Below are positions 1-6,664 of a stretch of DNA of 12,394 nucleotides, one piece after another. The stretch is from JBBDIO01 sp040880365. Lineage in GTDB: Bacteria; Chloroflexota; Anaerolineae; Caldilineales; Caldilineaceae. Location of the stretch: NCBI GenBank assembly GCA_040880365.1, contig JBBDIO010000260.1, positions 1 to 12,394 of the forward strand. The letters run 5' to 3'. The notes under the pieces are model-generated. The model had not been told where the DNA came from and searched no databases. It saw nothing but the letters and a program-made list of their open reading frames with translations. The position numbers and the translations under genes are program-made. The first letter of the stretch is position 1. Each line of letters starts with the position of its first letter.

Positions 1-1084
1 TGATTTAGGCCACAAAGTCGCGAAACCACCAGACCAGCTTAAACTGCCGGCGCGCAGTGTCCAGCTCATTGCGAAAATCGATGAGTGTACAGTCCCAGGT
101 TGTGATGGTGCGGATCCTGTAGAAAGCGATCCGGATGTTGTTGCCACTGCTGACAGATGTATTCGTAAGGGGTCAAGCCTTTGAGTGTCTTAAGCCGTTT
201 GGCGAAGTTGTAGGCCAGCAAGAAGGTCTGCAAATGCTCGCGCAACTGTTGATGTGAGTCGTAGTAGTAACGATGCACGGTGGCCTCCTTGAGCGTGCGG
301 TTCATACGCTCGACCTGGCCGTTGGTCCATGGATGGTTGGGCTTAGTCAGGCGGTGTTCGATGCCATGCTGCTGGCAGATGCGATCGAACAGGTGCATAA
401 AAGCATACTTGTGCCGCTTTTGATTTGTGAACTGGATGCCGTTGTCCGTCAGAATGGTGTGGATGCGATACGGTACAGCCGCAATCAACCGGCGCAAGAA
501 GTCACAGGCAATGGTGCGGGTTGCCTGCTCGTGCAATTCAGCATAAGCATATTTGGATGTACGGTCGATCGCCACGAAGAGGTTCAACTTGCCTTCTTCC
601 GTTCTGACCACAGCAATATCGATATGGAAGTAACCGATAGGATAATGTTTGAACCTGGCCTTCTTGTGCGATCGCTCTCGCACATCAGGCAGCCGGCTAA
701 TGCCGTGTCGCTGCAGACAACGATGCAACGACGAGCGCGTTAGATGCGGGAGGGTTTCCTGCAGTGCATAGAGGCAATCGTCCAGGGGCAGGAGGGTATG
801 TTTGCGAAAGGCAACAATGATCGCTTCTTCCTCTTGACTGAGTACGGTGGATTGAGGTGCGGTGGGTCCCATGGGCGCATCTGTTACTGTCGTCCGTTTC
901 TTCCATTTCGCCACTGTTTTGGGATTAATCCCGTACTGTTGCGCCAGCGTTCTTATGCTCGCTTGACTACTTTGGATTGCTCGACGCACTGCCTCTGTCG
1001 TGGTGGCGCGGCTGTGTAATAGCTGTCCCATAGTTGCTCCTTTTGTTGGCTTGATACTGTACCACTATACCATGAGACTAAACA
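1..1084 (-). mobile_element. IS481-family insertion sequence (left end uncertain)
   Basis: A single-transposase element made of the 321-codon transposase plus short flanks. The right end lies between the transposase start and the neighbouring stop codon at 1086-1088. Read inward from there, the sequence begins TGTTTAGTCTC and runs into the transposase promoter and ribosome binding site. The left end is not resolved. The window begins TGATTTAGGCC, which shares a TG..TTTAG core with the right end, so the element may end at about base 1 or continue outside. No target-site duplication can be tested because the left flank is missing. The family assignment rests on the transposase; the boundaries are tentative. 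Confidence 0.6.
66..1031 (-). CDS. IS481-family transposase, apparently intact
   Basis: DDE transposase of 321 aa, about the usual length for IS481-type enzymes, which cut and join the element's ends. Residues about 10-47 form a helix-turn-helix (TTEAVRRAIQ... then YGINPKTVAKWKKR) that probably binds the terminal repeats. An integrase-core (RNase H fold) domain spans about 128-295. The candidate catalytic triad is D138 in YFHIDIA, D196 in LTDNGIQF and E241 in NGQVERMNRTLKE. The C-terminal block LKGLTPYEYI is typical of the family. The start is supported by AAAGGAG (1037-1043) five bases upstream of ATG. No frameshift or internal stop is seen, so the element could still be active. It is transcribed in the same direction as the upstream catabolic genes and could receive read-through from them. 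Confidence 0.93.
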   Translation of the reverse strand: MGQLLHSRATTTEAVRRAIQSSQASIRTLAQQYGINPKTVAKWKKRTTVTDAPMGPTAPQSTVLSQEEEAIIVAFRKHTLLPLDDCLYALQETLPHLTRSSLHRCLQRHGISRLPDVRERSHKKARFKHYPIGYFHIDIAVVRTEEGKLNLFVAIDRTSKYAYAELHEQATRTIACDFLRRLIAAVPYRIHTILTDNGIQFTNQKRHKYAFMHLFDRICQQHGIEHRLTKPNHPWTNGQVERMNRTLKEATVHRYYYDSHQQLREHLQTFLLAYNFAKRLKTLKGLTPYEYICQQWQQHPDRFLQDPHHHNLGLYTHRFSQ

Positions 1085-1085
1085 A
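1056..1085 (-). promoter_or_regulatory. Candidate transposase promoter at the IS right end
   Basis: On the minus strand TTGTTT (1080-1085) and TACAGT (1056-1061) are separated by 18 bp and lie just ahead of the transposase ribosome binding site. TATAGT (1064-1069) is an alternative -10. The -35 box would straddle the element's end, so its first base may come from the flank. Read by eye only. Confidence 0.25.
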
Positions 1086-1892
1086 CTAGCTTCCAGGATT
1101 CTGCTTGCGCCATTCCTCATATTCCACCCAGCCTTCTTCGCTGAGCGGGTAATATTTGCGCAGCGCGCCGCCTTCCAAAAGCCGGATGCGGCTGAAGACT
1201 TCCCATTCCTCGTGCGCGGTAGATTGTTCTACCAGCAGGGGCGCCAACTTGGCGGGCACCATCACCGCGCCGTCATCATCGGCAATGATAATATCGCCGG
1301 GCATCACCAGCACGCGCGCACACGCCACCGGCACGTTGTAGGCCCAGGGGAACAGCGACGCCTGTGATGCATAGTTGGGCGTGACACCCACCGTCCACAT
1401 AGGCACTTCCAACTCGCGGATCTTGGGCCAATCGCGAATACAGCCATCCACCACCACGCCCGCGCCGCCGCGCCCCTTGAAATAGGTGGTCAACATATCG
1501 CCCATACAGCCCGTATAGGTATCGCCCCAAGCCTGAATCACCAGCACATCGCCCGTCTCGATAGCATCAAACACGCTCCACAGTGCCGAAACCTTCTCGC
1601 TCTGCTCCTGGCCTGTGCCCGAAGCAATGTCTTCGCGCTGGGGCATAAACTGGAGCGTCACCGCCGGCCCCACCACCTTGGTGCCCGGCATCCGCGCCAG
1701 CGGACCGTCCATATAGCTGAGTCGAATGCCCAGCTTGTGCAGCGTCGCGCTGGCGGTCGCGCTGCTCACTTCCTGCAACTGTTCAATCAATTTCGGATCC
1801 GGACGCTTGTGGGCCGGGCCTACAATCGGCAATTGGATATTATCGGGATAGGGCAATTGAAATTTTTCGGTTTTTTCACCAGGACGCGCCAT
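1086..1892 (-). CDS. RraA-family protein (HMG aldolase/RraA-like fold)
   Basis: A 268-aa member of the RraA/4-hydroxy-4-methyl-2-oxoglutarate aldolase superfamily. Such proteins cleave or decarboxylate 2-oxo acids, or (E. coli RraA) modulate RNase E. Visible marks are SSATASATLHKLG near residues 43-55, a glycine-rich loop CMGDMLTTYFKGRGGAGVVVD (from about 129), the R153-D154 pair in GCIRDW, and GDIIIADDDGAVMVP near 199-213. The class II aldolase signature expects an acidic residue three positions after the RD aspartate. Here that position is K157 (RDWPK), so activity as a classical aldolase is doubtful. GAGGAG (1899-1904) precedes the ATG by about six bases. The stop codon touches the insertion sequence. 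Downstream of the sulfatase in the same direction, it may be the last operon gene, perhaps acting on a 2-oxo acid. Old 'dimethylmenaquinone methyltransferase' names for this family are misannotations. Confidence 0.85.
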   Translation of the reverse strand: MARPGEKTEKFQLPYPDNIQLPIVGPAHKRPDPKLIEQLQEVSSATASATLHKLGIRLSYMDGPLARMPGTKVVGPAVTLQFMPQREDIASGTGQEQSEKVSALWSVFDAIETGDVLVIQAWGDTYTGCMGDMLTTYFKGRGGAGVVVDGCIRDWPKIRELEVPMWTVGVTPNYASQASLFPWAYNVPVACARVLVMPGDIIIADDDGAVMVPAKLAPLLVEQSTAHEEWEVFSRIRLLEGGALRKYYPLSEEGWVEYEEWRKQNPGS

Positions 1893-1906
1893 GACGTTCT
1901 CCTCAT

Positions 1907-1962
1907 CGGTAGTTTTATAGCGGTAGTTTTATAGCAATAGTTTGGTAATGGTAGTTTTTACA
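1907..1962 (-). repeat. 14-nt tandem array in the leader of the RraA gene
   Basis: Written on the plus strand, CGGTAGTTTTATAG occurs twice in perfect tandem (1907-1920 and 1921-1934). It is followed in register by two degenerate copies (1935-1948 and 1949-1962, each about 9 of 14 matches). The array occupies about half of the 119-nt spacer between the sulfatase stop and the RraA start and ends next to the ribosome binding site. It is AT-rich compared with the genes around it. On the coding strand it offers TATAAA-like boxes, so it could contribute to a promoter, but no clear -35/-10 pair stands out. Confidence 0.75.
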
Positions 1963-2011
1963 AAAAAATGTCTGAATCTATAGCGGGAAGTCGTACCCCA
2001 CGCAGTCCAGA

Positions 2012-3478
2012 TCATTCCAGCGGCTGCGGATAGGCGCGCACCCAAGCCTCGCGGCCAAAGACATCGTCGTTCCACATGGAATTGCCCGTATAGACGCGGC
2101 GTTCTTCAAAGGCCAGCGAAGCCGAGCGCATGATTTCCTGGGTCAACAGCGTGTCCAGTTCGAGCCGGATATCGGCTACCGCGGGGTCTTGCAATCGATT
2201 ATGCTGTTCGGTCGGATCTTCCTGCAAATCGAAGAGATGTTGTTCGCCCGTGGCATATTTGCAGAGCTTCCAGCGACCATCAAAGACCATCCAGCCGCCG
2301 GTGACGATGCCATAGAGATGACCGTGCGACGATTCGCTGTCCAGCCCCAGCCCCGGCAGCGGTTGGGAATCGATATAGCCGGGCAATGCCACGCCACCAA
2401 ACGCCAACAGGGTCGCCATGACATCGGTCAACTGCACCAGTTGATCGTTCACCACGCCGCCATCGGCCCCCGGCACATTCACAATCATGGGCACATGAAT
2501 ACTCGCTTCATAAAACGTACCCTTGCCAATCAGATTATGGTCGCCCAGATAGTCGCCGTGGTCGCTGGCAAAGATGATAATCGTATTTTCCAGCTGCCCC
2601 GCTTCTTCCAGGGCCTCCAGAATCTGCCCTACCTCATAGTCGATCTGCTCCACCGACGCGGCATAGTGGGTGCGGATTTTGCGCTTCTGGGCATCGGTAA
2701 ATTCTGTGTAGTCCACGCCGTTCCATGCGCCTTTGTTGCCTTCGATATTGCTCTGGCGCAATTGCGACGCATTCACCGGATTTTCGGGGATGGCGTCGGG
2801 CATGGCGTCGGGATCAATGCGGTCCAGCCATTCTGCATTGGGATCATAGGGGCAATGGGGGCCGGGAAACCCCACCATCATGGCATAGGGGCCGTCATTG
2901 CCATAGGTGCGAATAAACCGGCACGCCTCTTCGCCCACAAAGTGGTCCGTCGAAAGCTCCCACGGCAGGCGGTTGATGATGGCGCCCTTGTTTTCGTGAT
3001 AGCCGTCGTGTTCGTTGCCGTGATATTTGCGTTCGCCGTGCGCGCGCAAGTGGTGATAATACTCGTCGCGCACCTTGATCCAGCGTTTATCTTCGGCGGC
3101 GCTGCGATATTGAAAGCCGTGGGTGATATACCACGGGTAGAAGTGCATTTTGCCGACGCGCGCGGTGTAATAGCCGCCATTGCTCAACAGTTCGGGCCAG
3201 GTGTGCACACCCGAATCGGCCAGATTGGGGCGCAACCACTGCCCATTGTCCATCACGCCGTTGCGCAACGCGTTCATGCCTGTCAACAGTGCGGCGCGCG
3301 CCGGCACACAGACAGGATGACAAGAATAGGCGCGACTATAGCGCACGCCCTTCTGCGCCAGCCGGTCGATATTGGGCGTTTTGAGAAACTCCGCACCATA
3401 GCAGCCCAGAAAATCGGCGCGCAGCTGGTCGGGCATCATAAAGATCAAATTGGGGCGGCTGGGTTGTTTTTCAGACAC
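2012..3478 (-). CDS. Type I sulfatase (formylglycine-dependent)
   Basis: A 488-aa sulfatase of the alkaline-phosphatase superfamily, hydrolysing a sulfate ester. The formylglycine signature C-x-P-x-R is CVPAR at residues 57-61, so C57 would be matured by a formylglycine-generating enzyme, which is not in this window. Calcium and sulfate ligands are recognisable: D17 in MMPDQLR, K110 and H112 in VGKMH, H208 in FPGPHCPYDP, D306-H307 in FASDHGDYLGDH, and K319. There is no signal peptide and no lipobox, so the enzyme is predicted cytoplasmic and would act on small, already imported substrates. The frame stays open to a TTG at 3538, but the GTG at 3476-3478 is chosen because GGGAGGA lies 8-9 bases upstream and the protein then starts right before the family's first strand (RPNLIFMMPDQ). 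The precise substrate is unknown; the acid-sugar genes nearby suggest a sulfated sugar. Confidence 0.9.
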   Translation of the reverse strand: MSEKQPSRPNLIFMMPDQLRADFLGCYGAEFLKTPNIDRLAQKGVRYSRAYSCHPVCVPARAALLTGMNALRNGVMDNGQWLRPNLADSGVHTWPELLSNGGYYTARVGKMHFYPWYITHGFQYRSAAEDKRWIKVRDEYYHHLRAHGERKYHGNEHDGYHENKGAIINRLPWELSTDHFVGEEACRFIRTYGNDGPYAMMVGFPGPHCPYDPNAEWLDRIDPDAMPDAIPENPVNASQLRQSNIEGNKGAWNGVDYTEFTDAQKRKIRTHYAASVEQIDYEVGQILEALEEAGQLENTIIIFASDHGDYLGDHNLIGKGTFYEASIHVPMIVNVPGADGGVVNDQLVQLTDVMATLLAFGGVALPGYIDSQPLPGLGLDSESSHGHLYGIVTGGWMVFDGRWKLCKYATGEQHLFDLQEDPTEQHNRLQDPAVADIRLELDTLLTQEIMRSASLAFEERRVYTGNSMWNDDVFGREAWVRAYPQPLE

Positions 3479-3512
3479 GGCGAACTTCCTCCCTTGTACA
3501 AAACTTCCGGTT

Positions 3513-3542
3513 ACATTGTGCAATTCAACAGTGTGCAATACA
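3513..3542 (-). repeat. 15-nt tandem duplication in the sulfatase leader
   Basis: On the plus strand ACATTGTGCAATTCA (3513-3527) is followed directly by ACAGTGTGCAATACA (3528-3542), 13 of 15 bases identical. It lies in the 75-nt spacer between the creatininase stop and the sulfatase ribosome binding site. The unit is unrelated at length to those in the other leaders, though it contains GCACA on the coding strand. Confidence 0.65.
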
Positions 3543-3553
3543 GTAATTCGGGC

Positions 3554-4429
3554 CTATTCAAAACCCGGCAGCGGGCTACTCGGCGCGTGGGTGTGGTGAT
3601 CTTCGCGTTCGGGCATAGACCACTTTTGGAACATACCCACAAACTGCACCAGCCGATCCGCCGTTTCATCCACCACGATCTTGCCTTTTTCAGCAGTGCC
3701 CAGCGTCGCCTGTCCCATCACACCCTGGGGCGTATAAGTGCTCGTCCACTCCACCACGCTTAGAATTCCGCCTCCGGTGAGAATATCTACCGCGCCAAAG
3801 CGTGAATTTTCGCTCAGGTTATACCACGCAATATTATCTTCGGCCTTGTCCATCTGCACTCGTTCGGGCGCAAAATGCAGATAGGCCGATGTCTCCAGTT
3901 CACAGGCATGGGCACAGCCGCCGGGAATGCGCGATTCGCGCCAGGTCTGCATGTGGTCGGGGTCTACCTTGAGCAGCGTAGGCCAGATCAGACAGCCACA
4001 GACCGCGTCGGTCTCCGCCGAAATGCGCCGGGCGACCAGATTCAGGGGCGGCATATTCGAACCGTGCCCGTCGAACAGGATGATCCGCTTGAAGCCGTGA
4101 TAGGCGAAGCTCTTGCACACATCTACCACGTAATCTACAAAAGGCGACCGCGGCACATGCAGCGTGCCCGGAAAGTCGAACGCGTGGACATTGAAGCCAT
4201 AGGGAATCAACGGCGCGACCAGAATCTTTTCGGGCGCGCGGCGTCCTGCCTCCAACGCGATGTTGCCACAAAGCACATTATCCACATCGATGGGCAGATG
4301 GTGCCCATGCTGTTCGGTCGAGCCGATGGGCAGCACGATCACCTTGCCCATGTCCGCGGCCTCGCGCAGTTCGGGCCAGGTCAGCTTGGCATAGAGATAC
4401 TGTTCGCGTACAGAAAGTCGTTTGGGCAT
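3554..4429 (-). CDS. Creatininase-family amidohydrolase, metal ligands retained
   Basis: A 291-aa member of the creatininase (creatinine amidohydrolase) family, two-metal enzymes that open cyclic amides or cleave related C-N bonds. The N-terminal motif LPIGSTEQHGHHLPIDVD carries E39, H41 and D48. LFDGHGSNMPP carries H122, and HACELETS (174-181) carries the conserved glutamate. These correspond to the metal and catalytic positions of characterised creatininases. The start is ATG at 4427-4429, preceded by AAGGTG about six bases away. An upstream in-frame extension to 4684 is rejected because it overlaps the preceding gene and has no family sequence. The gene lies 10 nt after the stop of its paralogue and matches it in length and in the DHHT...PLP tail, so the two are a tandem duplication, probably translationally coupled. 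The substrate is not deducible; many family members do not act on creatinine. Confidence 0.88.
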   Translation of the reverse strand: MPKRLSVREQYLYAKLTWPELREAADMGKVIVLPIGSTEQHGHHLPIDVDNVLCGNIALEAGRRAPEKILVAPLIPYGFNVHAFDFPGTLHVPRSPFVDYVVDVCKSFAYHGFKRIILFDGHGSNMPPLNLVARRISAETDAVCGCLIWPTLLKVDPDHMQTWRESRIPGGCAHACELETSAYLHFAPERVQMDKAEDNIAWYNLSENSRFGAVDILTGGGILSVVEWTSTYTPQGVMGQATLGTAEKGKIVVDETADRLVQFVGMFQKWSMPEREDHHTHAPSSPLPGFE

Positions 4430-4439
4430 GAGTTTCACC

Positions 4440-5315
4440 TTATGAAATGCCGAGAGGCAGAGGGCCATATTTGGGGCCGGTATGGTGATCGACCGGGGCG
4501 CGTTTGGCGCGCGCGTAGAAGTCATCCACCACCGCCACCAGATTCGTGACCGCTTCGGCGCGAATGCGGCGGCCTTTTTCCACACTGGCTTTAGAAGGTT
4601 CTCCCAACACACCATTGGGCGAACGGTCACTGGTCCAGCCCGGCACATAGATTGCACCGCCGCCAAAATGATCTTCAAAGACAAAATTGGCTTCCAGCCC
4701 TTCGCCGCGGGGTGGTTCCAGATAGTCTACTGCCCGATCCAGCGCCACCGACTCTTCGTCCAGGGCCAGATAGAGCGAAGTCTCCAGTTCGTCGGCATGG
4801 CTGTTGCCGGGATAGGCCGATTCGCGCCAGGTATCGTTAAACGCCTCATCCACCACCAGCAGGCGCGTCCAGTTGATGGAACCGCAGAGCGCGCCGGTCT
4901 CCATATTGATCTGGCGGGCAATTAACTCGATGAGATTGTCATTGGCCGCAAAGCCGTTGACAATCAGGATGTGGTCAAAGCCGTGATAGGCGAAACCTTT
5001 CACCACGCTTATGCAGAAATCCATAAAAGTCTGCGCGGCGACGCTCACCGTGCCGGGGAAATCCATGGCTTCTACATTATAGCTATAGGGCAGCGTAGGC
5101 GCGACCAGCACGCGCGCCTTGCGCTGTTCGGCCGCGGCCAAAGCCAGCGACTCCACAATCAGACAGTCGGCATCGACGGGCAAATGTGGCCCGTGTTGCT
5201 GGGTGGAACCAATCGGCAGCACGATCATTTTTTTGAGCGCGGCCGCCTCATTCACTTCGGACCAGGTGAGATGGTCATAACGGATCTGTTCTTGTACGCT
5301 GGGTCGTGTGGGCAT
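4440..5315 (-). CDS. Creatininase-family paralogue with degenerate metal site
   Basis: A 291-aa paralogue of the following gene with the creatininase fold. The motif corresponding to GSTEQHG reads GSTQQHGPHLPVDAD, with Q39 replacing the metal-binding glutamate (codon CAG). The NGHG block reads VNGFAANDN, with F122 replacing the metal-binding histidine. H41, D48 and HADELETS (173-180) are retained. Loss of two of the first-site ligands suggests either an enzyme using one metal or a non-catalytic partner; creatininases are oligomeric, so a mixed complex with the neighbour is possible (inference). The frame is intact and well preserved, arguing against a decaying pseudogene. ATG at 5313-5315 has GAGG about eight bases upstream. 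It is the first gene after a candidate promoter at 5391-5419. Confidence 0.87.
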   Translation of the reverse strand: MPTRPSVQEQIRYDHLTWSEVNEAAALKKMIVLPIGSTQQHGPHLPVDADCLIVESLALAAAEQRKARVLVAPTLPYSYNVEAMDFPGTVSVAAQTFMDFCISVVKGFAYHGFDHILIVNGFAANDNLIELIARQINMETGALCGSINWTRLLVVDEAFNDTWRESAYPGNSHADELETSLYLALDEESVALDRAVDYLEPPRGEGLEANFVFEDHFGGGAIYVPGWTSDRSPNGVLGEPSKASVEKGRRIRAEAVTNLVAVVDDFYARAKRAPVDHHTGPKYGPLPLGIS

Positions 5316-5360
5316 GGCATACGCCTCGTGAAGAATGGAGTGGACGTTCGTTGAGTGGAT

Positions 5361-5385
5361 GCGCGGGCAAGGGATGTGCCCGCGC
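5361..5385 (-). other. GC-rich hairpin at the putative 5' end of the creatininase transcript
   Basis: A perfect 9-bp inverted repeat, GCGCGGGCA (5361-5369) and TGCCCGCGC (5377-5385), with a 7-nt loop. No U-run follows in either direction, so it is not a canonical intrinsic terminator. If the -10 at 5391-5396 is used, transcription would start near 5384 and the hairpin would form at the very 5' end of the message. It could still help end transcripts from the upstream enolase-superfamily gene. Confidence 0.45.
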
Positions 5386-5390
5386 GCTTC

Positions 5391-5419
5391 AGTATAGCAT
5401 GGTCAATCGGCCCCCAAAA
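5391..5419 (-). promoter_or_regulatory. Candidate extended -10 promoter for the creatininase operon
   Basis: The minus strand carries TGCTATACT, a good TATACT -10 (5391-5396) with the TG extension. A weak -35, TTTTGG (5414-5419), lies exactly 17 bp further upstream. It lies in the 143-nt spacer between the enolase-superfamily gene A stop and the first creatininase start, giving a leader of about 70 nt. This would make the creatininase-sulfatase-RraA group separately transcribable. Confidence 0.45.
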
Positions 5420-5458
5420 GGCCGCGTTTCACCCGCGAATTGCGCGCCAAATGTGCGC

Positions 5459-6604
5459 TTAACGGGTCACATGAAGCATGTAATCGCCCTCTACATAGGG
5501 GAACCGTTCGGCCGCGTCGGGAGCCAATTCCACACCCAGCCCTGGCCGCGCGGGGAGCGTCAACCAGCCATCCGCAATCGCTGGTTTGGCTTTCAAGGAT
5601 TCCCACTGCAATGGGCCTTGGATCATGCACAGCTCCAGCACACGCGGGTTGGGCAGCGCGGCCACAAAATGAGCGTTCGCCATACACATCAGCCCGTTGT
5701 GCCACGAATGGGGACACACATCCACGCCATAGTCGTGGGCCATTTCGGCAATGCGCATAGCTTCGCTGATGCCACAGATGCCCACATCGGGCTGCACAAT
5801 GCCATAGGCCCGTTTTTCCAGATAGGGGCGGTAGATTTCCAGCGCGCCATATTGCTCGCCGCCGGTGATGGGCATATCCACCGCGGCGTTGAGCCGCGCA
5901 TAGCCGTCCACATCCTTCTGGGGAATCGGTTCCTCGAACCAGGTAAAGTTCAGTCGATCCAGCTCCTGGGCAATCGTCAGCGCCTGGTCTTCGGTCAGCC
6001 GCTGGTTGCCATCCAGCATCAGTTCCATGCGTCCGTCGACCTGCTGCGCCAGCTCACGCACATGGCCCAAAAAGCGATCCACCGTGACCCCGTCCCAGCT
6101 CCATTCGGTGCCGATGCGGAATTTCATGGCCGTAAAGCCCTGGTCAATGTAATCCAGCGCTTCTTCGATCAACTGCTGCGGGTTGATGCGCCAATCATAG
6201 CGACAACCGCTCGACGCATAGAGCCGCACCTTTTCCAGCGGATTTTCGCTCAGCAGTTCGCTCACCCGCTTGCCCGCGGCCTGGCCTTTGATATCCCACA
6301 AGGCGCAATCGATGCCCGAAACCGCGCAGTCGTGTGCCCACGCGCGCCCGTTGGGGTGGGGCACAGTCGCGGGCAACGTGGGGTCTTTGCCGACCAGGTC
6401 TTTGGCATACCACGCCACCCACTCGTCAATCAACCGGGGCACCCCATACGCACAGGCTTCACCGATGCCTGTGATCCCTTCATCGGTGTGGATCACCACC
6501 ACCGGACAATCGGCCTTCACCACCCGAAAGCGGCTCGTCACCCACTGCCGCTCCGGTTCGTGCATGCGCGATAACAACACCGTCTCGATCTTGGTAATTT
6601 TCAT
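5459..6604 (-). CDS. Mandelate racemase-type enolase-superfamily dehydratase, copy A
   Basis: A 381-aa enolase-superfamily enzyme with the N-terminal capping domain (1-125) and the (beta/alpha)7-beta barrel. These enzymes abstract the proton alpha to a carboxylate, usually to dehydrate or epimerise an acid sugar. Magnesium ligands are D198 (LMLDGN), E224 (WFEEPI) and E250 (ITGGEQYG). The His-Asp dyad is H299 (CPHSWHNG) with D273 (QPDVGICG), and E324 matches the family's stabilising glutamate. The usual KxK base motif reads K161-F-R163, so the second lysine is replaced by arginine and the histidine is probably the main base. AGAGGA lies about ten bases upstream of ATG. About 39 of the first 60 residues match copy B at 8658-9848. 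It is the last gene of the B-SDR-UxuA-A group. Substrate not identifiable; sugar-acid dehydratase is likely from context. Confidence 0.9.
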   Translation of the reverse strand: MKITKIETVLLSRMHEPERQWVTSRFRVVKADCPVVVIHTDEGITGIGEACAYGVPRLIDEWVAWYAKDLVGKDPTLPATVPHPNGRAWAHDCAVSGIDCALWDIKGQAAGKRVSELLSENPLEKVRLYASSGCRYDWRINPQQLIEEALDYIDQGFTAMKFRIGTEWSWDGVTVDRFLGHVRELAQQVDGRMELMLDGNQRLTEDQALTIAQELDRLNFTWFEEPIPQKDVDGYARLNAAVDMPITGGEQYGALEIYRPYLEKRAYGIVQPDVGICGISEAMRIAEMAHDYGVDVCPHSWHNGLMCMANAHFVAALPNPRVLELCMIQGPLQWESLKAKPAIADGWLTLPARPGLGVELAPDAAERFPYVEGDYMLHVTR

Positions 6605-6618
6605 AAAAAATACGTCCT

Positions 6619-6663
6619 CTTCTATTTATGCGTATTCTACTTATGCGTTTTCTATGTATTCAC
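6619..6663 (-). repeat. 15-nt tandem array (three units) between UxuA-like and copy A genes
   Basis: On the coding strand three consecutive 15-mers fill 45 of the 60 nt between the two genes: GTGAATACATAGAAA, ACGCATAAGTAGAAT and ACGCATAAATAGAAG. The last two differ at 2 positions; the first shares mainly the TAGAA end and A-rich centre. The array begins one base after the upstream stop codon and runs into the ribosome binding site of copy A. It is far more AT-rich than the flanking genes. It contains no obvious hairpin. Confidence 0.75.
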
Positions 6664-6664
6664 T

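Noticed and set aside
1907..1962. Tandem array as a CRISPR array
   Set aside because: Units of 14 nt are contiguous without spacers, and no cas gene is present.
2189..3763. 524-codon open frame on the plus strand
   Set aside because: It runs antisense over the sulfatase and part of a creatininase, has no recognisable family, and is rich in the residues expected from the complement of a GC-rich gene.
4430..4684. N-terminal extension of the downstream creatininase
   Set aside because: It lies within the preceding gene in another frame, and the ATG at 4427-4429 has its own ribosome binding site and family-like start.
5361..5385. Hairpin as an intrinsic terminator of copy A
   Set aside because: No U-run on either strand and a -10 box immediately upstream; a role at the 5' end of the next message is at least as likely.
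5306..6574. 422-codon open frame on the plus strand
   Set aside because: Antisense shadow of copy A; no family resemblance and no good ribosome binding site.
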